Part shown: positions 1 to 6,253 of the stretch, one piece after another
Layout: each line of letters starts with the position of its first letter
Position numbering within the stretch: the first letter of the stretch is position 1
Assembly: GCA_021791995.1 (NCBI GenBank)
Contig: JAJYVN010000161.1
Span: 1-6,809 of the forward strand
Origin: Bacillota bacterium
GTDB taxonomy: Bacteria > Bacillota > Sulfobacillia > RBS10-35 > JAJYVN01
Direction of reading: 5' to 3'
DNA length: 6,809 nucleotides
Made by a program: the position numbers and the translations under genes
The notes under the pieces: model-generated
Told to the model about the DNA's origin: nothing
What the model saw: only the letters and a program-made list of their open reading frames with translations
The model's database searches: none

Positions 1-1148
1 GCAATCAGCCCGGCCACAACCAGCGCCGCGCCCGCCCTGAGGTCGCTGGCCTGAACACAGGTCCCCGAGAGGCGTGGCACGCCACGCACCGTAGCGGTCC
101 GCCCGTCGACCTCGATGACGGCGCCCATGCGACGGAGTTCCTCTGTGAAGCGAAAACGGTCTTCCCAAACATTCTCCGTAACCGTGCTGGTGCCGTTCGC
201 AATGGTCAGCATGCTCGTCATGGGCTGTTGCGCATCCGTCGGAAATCCGGGATACGGTTGTGTTTTGAGGCGAACAGGCAAAGGCCGGTCCCGTGCGGTC
301 ACACGAACTGCTTCACCATCCTCATCCACCTGGCAGCCCGCTTCCACCAACTTTGCACTAACCGCCTCCAAATGCCGTGGAATCACATTTTCCACGATCA
401 CCTCACCTGTGGTGCCAGCCGCCGCGATCATGAACGTGGCGGCCTCGATCTCATCGGGAATAATCGCGTGCTGACACCCGTGCAGCCGCTCGCGCCCACG
501 CACCTTGATAATATCGGTGCCTGCCCCCACGATGGACGCCCCCATGGCGAGCAGAAGTGTCGCAACATCGACAACATGCGGCTCTTTGGCCGCGTTCTCA
601 ATGACGGTGGTGCCCTCCGCCTGCGACGCAAGCAGCATCAGATTGATCGTTGCGCCAACGCTGGTGACATCCAGGTAGACATGCGCGCCGTGCAAGGCGA
701 CCGCACGCGCCCGCACGGCGCCCCCGACAACATCCACCTCCGCACCCAGCGCCCGGAACCCTTTGAGGTGCTGGTCGATCGGGCGCGACCCAATCGCACA
801 GCCGCCGGGAAACGGGACGTCGGCTTCACCGCAGCGGGCCAGCAGTATACTCAACAGGTAATAGGAAGCACGCATGCGCTGCGCCAATTCTCTGGGGGCC
901 GCGTTCGGATGAAGCGAGCCTGGCGTCACCACGACGGATCCCGGGCCAACCACATCGACCGATGCGCCTACCGCCCGGATCAGGTCGATCATTGTGACAA
1001 CATCCGCAATGTCAGGTAGATTATCGATGCGGGTCGGCTCGTCGGACAAAAGCGTTGCTGGCAAGACTGCCACGGCTGAGTTTTTGCGCCCCGCTGCGCG
1101 AACGCGGCCGCGCAACGGCCTGCCGCCGTGAATCCACAAACTGGCCAT
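1..1148 (-). CDS. murA: UDP-N-acetylglucosamine 1-carboxyvinyltransferase, MurAB/MurZ-like (3' end off window)
   Basis: This cytoplasmic enzyme transfers enolpyruvate from PEP to UDP-GlcNAc, the first committed step of peptidoglycan synthesis. I translated 382 codons by hand; the frame is open to the window edge, so about 40 C-terminal residues are missing compared with the usual 417-430. Visible family residues are K22-N23 (GRKNSAVAVLPA), the catalytic loop PGGCAIGSRPIDQH with Cys117, YPGFPTD ending in Asp305, R331 and the DLRAG arginine R371. The later HIDRGY segment lies outside. Cys at the loop predicts fosfomycin sensitivity at the target. The NSAVA, RASYYLL and DAQQPM signatures resemble Bacillus MurAB/MurZ more than MurAA, judged from remembered sequences. 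The ATG at 1148 is chosen because GAGGGG lies 10 bases upstream; an in-frame GTG at 1154 leaves only 4 bases. It follows yycI by 14 bases, suggesting co-transcription with the wal genes. Confidence 0.96.
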   Translation of the reverse strand, partial: MASLWIHGGRPLRGRVRAAGRKNSAVAVLPATLLSDEPTRIDNLPDIADVVTMIDLIRAVGASVDVVGPGSVVVTPGSLHPNAAPRELAQRMRASYYLLSILLARCGEADVPFPGGCAIGSRPIDQHLKGFRALGAEVDVVGGAVRARAVALHGAHVYLDVTSVGATINLMLLASQAEGTTVIENAAKEPHVVDVATLLLAMGASIVGAGTDIIKVRGRERLHGCQHAIIPDEIEAATFMIAAAGTTGEVIVENVIPRHLEAVSAKLVEAGCQVDEDGEAVRVTARDRPLPVRLKTQPYPGFPTDAQQPMTSMLTIANGTSTVTENVWEDRFRFTEELRRMGAVIEVDGRTATVRGVPRLSGTCVQASDLRAGAALVVAGLI

Positions 1149-1158
1149 CCGCACACGT

Positions 1159-1164
1159 CCCCTC
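1159..1164 (-). promoter_or_regulatory. Ribosome binding site of murA, overlapping the yycI stop
   Basis: GAGGGG shares two bases with the yycI TGA stop codon and sits 10 bases before the ATG at 1148. It decides between that ATG and the in-frame GTG at 1154. The overlap suggests translational coupling of murA to yycI. Confidence 0.7.
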
Positions 1165-2071
1165 AGCAAGCCTGGCTCAGAGGGCTCTGCGTCCCCGGGG
1201 CGGTCTGCACCTGGCCCGTATGCGCCACAACGTAATAGCACACAAAGCCTCCGCCGGTCTGGGGAACCTCCACGACATAGTAGGGATCAAGTGTCCAGAC
1301 CGATCCGGGGGTGTAGACCGGCTGTGGATCATAATACCCCAATACCGCCCGAAACGACTGGGCCTCTTTTGCCGAGTCGCCCAGCGCATTGGCGACCGCA
1401 TCGGTGGCCGCCGAGGCCCCCTCGAGTTGAATCGCGTTGCTGACAAGGCCTTCCGTGGTAACCCAGAGCGACTGCTTGGCGATGAGGCCGGTCGGGGAGA
1501 CCATGAGTTCCCAGTAAGCATTCCATATAGGATATTGCGTGGACTCGTAATGCTCCACGTAGAGCCAACCTACCCCGTCGGCCGAGTCCGCGAGCAAAAG
1601 AGGGGAAAGTTCTGGTGCGTTAGGCTGCAACTCGGCAACCGCCTTGGCGGTGAGTGCATCGGCCTCGGTCAGCGGAACGTCGAGGGGAACATCCAACTGC
1701 ACAGAAAAACACGCTGGTCCAGAGTTGACCGCGGAACAATCCGCCCCAATTTCCAGCGCATCCGAGGGTGCCACTCCAAACGACCCCAATACCCGCAGCA
1801 ATCTGGGCGCGACACTACCGGTACAGGAGTACCCCCCCACAAAGGTTGGGCAATCGGGTGCCTGCACCAGAGTGCTGGCTGCCGGTGGCGGATCTGTCTC
1901 CACTTCGAGCGGTTGTAACGGCGCCGGACTCGATTGCGAGAGTGCTGCAGGTTTGAACGTCAGACTCGGTTCATGCACCACGCTGCGCAACTGCCACCAC
2001 TGCCACCCGAGGAGGGCGTCCAAGCAGGCAAACAGGATGATGAACACCGCCTTGGACCTCTGCCAGTCCAC
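1163..2071 (-). CDS. yycI: WalK-modulating membrane protein YycI (WalI)
   Basis: YycI is a single-pass membrane protein that works with YycH to tune the WalK kinase through transmembrane and extracytoplasmic contacts. The 302-residue product opens with MDWQRSKAVFIILF, the usual YycI start (short basic cytoplasmic tip, then one membrane helix at about residues 8-24). A Pro/Ser-rich linker follows (about 41-66), then an extracytoplasmic domain with QYPIWNAYWELMVSPTG (179-195), matching the family's conserved core. The frame stays open upstream to 2224, but that part lies inside yycH and lacks the expected N-terminus. The GTG at 2071 is chosen because AAGGAGG lies 10 bases before it. It begins 25 bases after yycH. 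Unusual points are six cysteines outside the membrane (74, 83, 112, 121, 278, 302) and a small duplication, DVPLDVPL, at 127-134. YycI diverges quickly, so the call rests on both motifs and position. Confidence 0.88.
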   Translation of the reverse strand: MDWQRSKAVFIILFACLDALLGWQWWQLRSVVHEPSLTFKPAALSQSSPAPLQPLEVETDPPPAASTLVQAPDCPTFVGGYSCTGSVAPRLLRVLGSFGVAPSDALEIGADCSAVNSGPACFSVQLDVPLDVPLTEADALTAKAVAELQPNAPELSPLLLADSADGVGWLYVEHYESTQYPIWNAYWELMVSPTGLIAKQSLWVTTEGLVSNAIQLEGASAATDAVANALGDSAKEAQSFRAVLGYYDPQPVYTPGSVWTLDPYYVVEVPQTGGGFVCYYVVAHTGQVQTAPGTQSPLSQAC

Positions 2072-2081
2072 CGCATCCCTG

Positions 2082-2088
2082 CCTCCTT
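2082..2088 (-). promoter_or_regulatory. Ribosome binding site setting the yycI GTG start
   Basis: AAGGAGG is a near-perfect Shine-Dalgarno sequence between the yycH stop and yycI, 10 bases before the GTG at 2071. An ATG at 2076-2074 lies closer but is out of frame with the YycI protein, so the GTG is preferred. Confidence 0.75.
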
Positions 2089-2096
2089 TACCGGCA

Positions 2097-3566
2097 CTAT
2101 GACTCAGAGATGAATTCCACGAGGTTTCCGTCTGCAGCACCAGAAGCATCGACCAGGGCCAAGCCATTGCCGGCGGCCGCGCTTCCGACAACCTCCACCA
2201 CCCAGACCGGCTCCAGCACCGCATCGTTCATAAAAAACGCGGGATACAGCCCGAGGACCGCCTGCACCGTCTCCTTGGGCGCCCCAGGGAAGTTGCCTAA
2301 TCGCACTTGAGCAACAGCGAAATTAAACGCATTGGTAGCTGTCTGCAGCGGCTGTGCGGTACCGATCACCGGCCCCGCGGACGGGACCTGCCGCTGATAA
2401 CTGGTGGGCGTACCACCGACCATTGTGACCGCAATGGGAGGTGGCGCCCCTAAGACGAGATAGCCCTGATACTGGGTGGAAAAGCCGAATGTCGCCCCGG
2501 ATGCGCTCTCCTGCATCTCGCTCAAAAGCGACTCCGGTGGCCACCCGCCCCCCTCATTCACGTAGTTAAATGCACCCAGGAGGGCCTTGCTGACGCTCTC
2601 TGCTGACGACGAAGACGCTTCGGGCACAAGCGCGGTGAAGTCAACGCGCCCGTTGTTGACGATGAGTTCCTTGCCGTCTGGGTCCGTATATTTGACGGCA
2701 CCGCTTTCCGTCGCCTCTTGCACCTGCAGTGGATCGGGGAAGAGGGCTGCAGCCAAATCCTTCGGGGAGAGTTGCTCCCCTGCTTGCGCGAGGCTAACCG
2801 GAGCCAGGTCGGGCAACTGGGAGGGCACATAGCAGGCGTAGCACGGCAATCCCTCCAAGTCGGAGGTGAACGGCACCATCGGCTCCCCCACACCATTGGA
2901 CTCTTGGAGGACATCGGTGAGGGCTGCCCCTGCAGCACCCAGCACAACGCTCAGTTCGAGTACGCTCGCTTGTGGACCTCCCAACCAGATTTGCGTCGTT
3001 CCGCCAGGCACGATGAGAAGTGTCGTGACCAAAGGATCCACCTTCCCGTCCCAGGCGCTGTGCGAAGGCGCCAGGCTCCAGAGGACGGACCAGGGCAACG
3101 CCGTCGCGAAGTTTGCCTCGATCGCCCCGCCCCCTGCAGTTTGTGTCGATGTGCCCGGGTTCGTTGCGTCCGCTGCGGAAATCGCCGCCTGCAACGCATC
3201 CCATGTTGTCGTATTACCAGAGGTGACCTCTGCTGGGGTGAGGTTCTCCAGGACCGACTGCACCGCATCCCACGCAGTGCCAAAGGCGGCCGCATCCTGG
3301 TCGTAATCGTTGACGGACCGAACCACACCCCCCGGATACAAAAACACCATGCTCATCGGTCGCACAACCGAGGCGTACGTGGTAGCCACGCTGTCCGGAG
3401 CCTGGTAGGAGGCCTCATTCACCTGCGAGAGGGTGGACGGCGGAGCCACGCTCCAGAGCAGCACCGCCAGAACGACGCTCCCCAGCACCAATACCGAGAG
3501 CGTCCAACCTGTGAAGGCATCCATCCATCGTCCGGAACGCGGGAGCGGGTGGCGTCGTATGCTCAC
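2097..3566 (-). CDS. yycH: WalK-modulating membrane protein YycH (WalH)
   Basis: YycH is a membrane-anchored extracytoplasmic protein that, with YycI, controls WalK activity; it represses in Bacillus and is activating in Staphylococcus. The 489-residue product has a basic N-terminus, one membrane helix (about residues 21-40) and a long outer domain. The best family mark is LAAALFPDPLQV (271-282) followed by VKYTDPDGKELIV (291-303), matching the YycH core. The C-terminal part (about 405-460, ending in LEPVWVVEV) also fits YycH, which shares a fold with YycI. It is slightly longer than the roughly 450 residues usual in Bacillus. The GTG start at 3566 overlaps the walK stop by four bases (GTGA) and has GGGAGG 7 bases upstream, indicating translational coupling. 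A CxxC pair (C242, C245) in the outer domain and a serine run near 318-321 are unusual. Confidence 0.9.
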   Translation of the reverse strand: MSIRRHPLPRSGRWMDAFTGWTLSVLVLGSVVLAVLLWSVAPPSTLSQVNEASYQAPDSVATTYASVVRPMSMVFLYPGGVVRSVNDYDQDAAAFGTAWDAVQSVLENLTPAEVTSGNTTTWDALQAAISAADATNPGTSTQTAGGGAIEANFATALPWSVLWSLAPSHSAWDGKVDPLVTTLLIVPGGTTQIWLGGPQASVLELSVVLGAAGAALTDVLQESNGVGEPMVPFTSDLEGLPCYACYVPSQLPDLAPVSLAQAGEQLSPKDLAAALFPDPLQVQEATESGAVKYTDPDGKELIVNNGRVDFTALVPEASSSSAESVSKALLGAFNYVNEGGGWPPESLLSEMQESASGATFGFSTQYQGYLVLGAPPPIAVTMVGGTPTSYQRQVPSAGPVIGTAQPLQTATNAFNFAVAQVRLGNFPGAPKETVQAVLGLYPAFFMNDAVLEPVWVVEVVGSAAAGNGLALVDASGAADGNLVEFISES

Positions 3567-5434
3567 GGCTGCGCCTCCCGCGGAAGCGTGAAACGAATGG
3601 TGGTGCCAACACCCTCTTGACTTTCGATGTCGATCGTCCCTCCGTGTGCCTCCACAATCTCCTTGGCAATTGCGAGGCCGAGACCACTGCCTCCGTGCTC
3701 GCGGCTCCGCGATCCCTCAACCCGGTAGAAGCGGTCGAAAATGCGCGGAAGATCTCGTGCCGGAATACCTACACCCGTATCGGAGACTTCAATGGAAAGG
3801 GTGTCGTGGGCGGAAGCCTCCACGCCGAGGCGAATCTCCCCCCCAGGCAACGTGAAATCGAGCGAGTTACTCACCAGGTTGGTCAGCACCTGGAGGATAC
3901 GGTCCGCATCGACCTCCGCATGGAACGGCTCCTCGGGCAGATTCGCGGATGGATCAAGGATGATACGCACCCCTTTTTGGTGCGCACGCTCATCGAAGCG
4001 TTCTTGGACCGTCCGGCAAAGGGTACGCATATCCACGGACTGTCGATTACGAACGATCTTGCGGTCATCCAGCTTGGAGAGCTCTAACAGGTCATTGATC
4101 AGTCGGGCCATGCGGTCCACTTCGTCGGCAACGACGTGCAGCTTCTGCCGTGCATCGCGGGGGTCGTCGAGCCCCCATTCCAAGAGCGATTCCACATACA
4201 ATTTGACGGTAGTGATAGGTGTGCGCAATTCGTGCGAGACATTGGCCACCAACTCCTTGCGCATCGCCTCCAAACGCTCGCGGGCGGTAACGTCATACAA
4301 TACGGCCACACTCCCCTGGACCTCTCCGTCATCCACCAGGGGAGTGAGGCGCACCTGGATCCAGCGGTCCGCGAAGGCGACCATCGACAGCGTTTGGGCA
4401 CCGGAACCATTGCTCTTGGCTTGGGACAATGGATAAGCCTCGTCCGTGCGGAAAGGTGTCAAGACACTGGCAAGGGCGGGGGGGACGAGATCAGCTACCG
4501 CACGACCGCTGTAGCTGGCGGGGTCCAGCCGCAACATGCCCACCGCCGCAGGGTTGCAGGAAACGGTGCGCCCAAGGGCATCCAGTACTAGGATGCCATC
4601 GGTCATGTTCTGCAGAACCGCAGCCGCTCGCCCCTGCTCCGCCCGAATCTGACGCAGCGTCTCCTGCAAGCGCCGGGCCATGTGGTTGAGGACAATGGCC
4701 AGCTGGCCGACCTCGTCGGGGCCGTGCACCGGCAAACGGGTGGCCAGATCGCCCGCCGCCATCGCCCTGCTCCGTCGGGTCAACTCACCGATGGGGCCTG
4801 TGAAGGTGAGCGCCAGGAGGTAGCTGATCAGAGCGGACACCAAAAGTGCTCCGAGGGTGAACCACGGCAGTTGCGCGCGAATCTCATTAACCAAGAGGTA
4901 AATCTGGTTCAGGGGATATTCTGCAACAACGATCGCCGCCAACTTGCCACGCACCCGCACAGGGGCAACGGCCCAAATTTCGTCCGCCGCGCCACGCACG
5001 GGAACCGATGCGGCAACCGGTCGATTGAGGTCCGTCGCTGGCGGGAATTGCTGGGGCCAGGGATAGGGTTCTCCCAGAAGGACCGCCGGGCTGGTGGCTC
5101 CGATCACCGTGTCATCGGCAGGATTGAGCACCACAATTCCGGCAAGGCCCCCGTCGGGGAGCTCCTTGGCAGTGAGACCAGAAGCCGCGATGGCATTCTC
5201 TTCACTGGTGATGTCTGCGGTGGCTGTCTGGAGCACCGAGCTCAGTTGATCCGCCTCAACGGTCGCTGTCTGCTTCAAGAGGCCCGAGTATTGCGCGGTG
5301 TAGGAACGCTCAACGCCAACCAGCAGGCCCGCACTCATCAGGAATAGGACCAAGAGCGTAAGCAAGAGGAAAAACAGCACCATCTGACCACGGACGCTGT
5401 GCACGGGCGACAAACGTCTCAGGCGCGTGGCCAC
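3563..5434 (-). CDS. walK: Sensor histidine kinase WalK (YycG/VicK)
   Basis: WalK is the membrane kinase of the WalRK system; it senses wall status and phosphorylates WalR. Domains of the 623-residue product: membrane helix 1 (about 17-40); an extracytoplasmic Cache-like sensor domain (about 41-188, fold inferred); membrane helix 2 (190-212); HAMP (about 212-265); cytoplasmic PAS (about 266-382); dimerisation domain with VSHELRTP and phospho-acceptor His401; HATPase domain with N-box (N519, N523), G1 box DTGVGIP (552-558), F-box IFDRFYR (565-571) and G2 box GGSGLGLAIA (581-590). The length fits the family (about 605-615). The GTG start at 5434 has GGAGG 8 bases upstream and lies 3 bases after walR; the end overlaps yycH by 4 bases. 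Odd points are that zinc ligands known from S. aureus WalK PAS are not conserved and that the N-box lysine position is Asp526. Confidence 0.95.
   Translation of the reverse strand: MATRLRRLSPVHSVRGQMVLFFLLLTLLVLFLMSAGLLVGVERSYTAQYSGLLKQTATVEADQLSSVLQTATADITSEENAIAASGLTAKELPDGGLAGIVVLNPADDTVIGATSPAVLLGEPYPWPQQFPPATDLNRPVAASVPVRGAADEIWAVAPVRVRGKLAAIVVAEYPLNQIYLLVNEIRAQLPWFTLGALLVSALISYLLALTFTGPIGELTRRSRAMAAGDLATRLPVHGPDEVGQLAIVLNHMARRLQETLRQIRAEQGRAAAVLQNMTDGILVLDALGRTVSCNPAAVGMLRLDPASYSGRAVADLVPPALASVLTPFRTDEAYPLSQAKSNGSGAQTLSMVAFADRWIQVRLTPLVDDGEVQGSVAVLYDVTARERLEAMRKELVANVSHELRTPITTVKLYVESLLEWGLDDPRDARQKLHVVADEVDRMARLINDLLELSKLDDRKIVRNRQSVDMRTLCRTVQERFDERAHQKGVRIILDPSANLPEEPFHAEVDADRILQVLTNLVSNSLDFTLPGGEIRLGVEASAHDTLSIEVSDTGVGIPARDLPRIFDRFYRVEGSRSREHGGSGLGLAIAKEIVEAHGGTIDIESQEGVGTTIRFTLPREAQP
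3574..3579 (-). promoter_or_regulatory. Ribosome binding site of yycH inside the walK 3' end
   Basis: GGGAGG lies in the last codons of walK, 7 bases before the yycH GTG at 3566. It supports the GTGA stop/start overlap as the real junction of the two genes. Confidence 0.7.
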
Positions 5435-5437
5435 GGA

Positions 5438-6142
5438 CTATGCCTCCGTCTGTGCGAACATGTAGCCGACCCCTCGCTTCGAGAGGATATACACCGGCTT
5501 TTGCGGATCATCCTCGACCTTATTCCGCAGCCGCCACACCGTAACGTCCACGGTGCGTGAACTGTCGCCCACATACTCATACCCCCACACCTCTCCCAAG
5601 AGCGTTTCACGATCGACTAACTGGCCCGGTCGCTGCATTAGGTAGTACAGTAGGTCAAACTCGCGGACGGACAGCGGCACCAGTTCACCATCGCGCCGAA
5701 CCTCGCGCCGCGCAGCATCTAACCGGATGCGTCCCTTGTCGAGAACCGCCGTGGCATCGCTTCTGGACTGCCGTCGAAGCAGAGCGCGTACGCGCGCCAG
5801 CAACTCCGCCATGCTGAATGGCTTGGTCAGGTAATCGTCCGCACCAACCTCAAACCCACGCAGCTTGTCTTCTTCCGTGCCCTTGGCGGTCAGCATCAGT
5901 ACGGGGACATTGCTGCGCGAGCGCAGGGACTCGCAGACAGCAAAGCCATCCATGTGAGGCAGCATGACATCCAGGACGATGAGTTGATAGGGGGTCTGCT
6001 CCATGGCCTCCGTTGCCTGAAGACCATCGTAGGCAACCGTCACAGCATAGCCGACCCGCTCCAAGGTCTGTCGCAGGATATCCACCAAGTGCTTTTCATC
6101 ATCCACGATGAGAACCGCCTCGCCATCGCCTTCGCCTCCCAA
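5438..6142 (-). CDS. walR: OmpR-family response regulator WalR (YycF/VicR)
   Basis: WalR is the DNA-binding regulator phosphorylated by WalK; in Bacillota it controls wall hydrolases and related envelope genes. From the chosen start the protein has 234 residues, the usual length. The receiver domain (about 8-122) shows the acidic pair D14-D15, phospho-acceptor Asp58 in VLDVMLPHMDGF, Thr85 and Lys107 in KPF. The OmpR-type winged helix (about 134-230) includes SVREFDLLYYL, RTVDVTVWRLRNKVED and the C-terminal YILSKRGVGYMF, close to WalR orthologues. The frame is open back to a GTG at 6238, but this would add 32 poorly conserved residues and lacks a ribosome binding site. The TTG at 6142 has GAGAGGGGGG ending 7 bases upstream and gives a normal N-terminus. 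A GTG at 6163 with AGGAG only 4 bases away is a weaker alternative. walK follows after 3 bases. Confidence 0.95.
   Translation of the reverse strand: MGGEGDGEAVLIVDDEKHLVDILRQTLERVGYAVTVAYDGLQATEAMEQTPYQLIVLDVMLPHMDGFAVCESLRSRSNVPVLMLTAKGTEEDKLRGFEVGADDYLTKPFSMAELLARVRALLRRQSRSDATAVLDKGRIRLDAARREVRRDGELVPLSVREFDLLYYLMQRPGQLVDRETLLGEVWGYEYVGDSSRTVDVTVWRLRNKVEDDPQKPVYILSKRGVGYMFAQTEA
5443..5447 (-). promoter_or_regulatory. Ribosome binding site of walK inside walR
   Basis: GGAGG lies in the final walR codons. The walR TAG stop falls within the 8-base spacer before the walK GTG at 5434, as expected for tight coupling of regulator and kinase translation. Confidence 0.7.
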
Positions 6143-6253
6143 GAAGCAGCCCCCCTCTCGCACACCACTCCTATCGGCTTCGGGAACGAGCGGGGACTCT
6201 CCTCCCACCGCACCCACCGGCAAGCGCCCGCCATTCACCGACCGGTCACTGGC
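6143..6253 (-). other. Spacer upstream of walR
   Basis: These 111 GC-rich bases between the metallopeptidase stop and the proposed walR start are the longest non-coding stretch in the window. I saw no good -35/-10 pair on the minus strand, no WalR-type TGTAA direct repeat and no hairpin with a T-run. The palindrome GACCGGTC at 6240-6247 is short and may be chance. The walR promoter is either here in a form I cannot recognise or upstream of the metallopeptidase gene. Confidence 0.5.
6150..6159 (-). promoter_or_regulatory. Ribosome binding site deciding the walR TTG start
   Basis: The purine run GAGAGGGGGG ends 7 bases before the TTG at 6142. No comparable sequence precedes the GTG at 6238. 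It therefore supports a 234-residue WalR rather than the 266-residue open frame. Confidence 0.6.

Noticed and set aside
228..1019. Plus-strand open frame of 263 codons opposite murA
   Set aside because: It is antisense to the well-conserved MurA, has no recognisable domain and a Arg/His-rich composition typical of GC-rich shadow frames.
1055..1918. Plus-strand open frame of 287 codons opposite yycI and the murA start
   Set aside because: It is a shadow of YycI on the other strand, with biased composition and no family motif.
2072..2224. Upstream extension of the yycI frame into yycH
   Set aside because: The added 51 residues are an out-of-frame reading of the YycH C-terminus, and the true YycI N-terminus (MDWQRSK) has a strong ribosome binding site.
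2718..3620. Plus-strand open frame of 300 codons opposite yycH
   Set aside because: Antisense to YycH, rich in Arg/His/Cys, no recognisable domain; explained by high GC.
4682..5347. Plus-strand open frame of 221 codons opposite walK
   Set aside because: Antisense to the WalK sensor and HAMP region; no motif or operon context supports it.
6240..6247. Palindrome GACCGGTC between the metallopeptidase gene and walR
   Set aside because: Eight bases in GC-rich DNA can occur by chance; no longer dyad symmetry or T-run makes it an operator or terminator.
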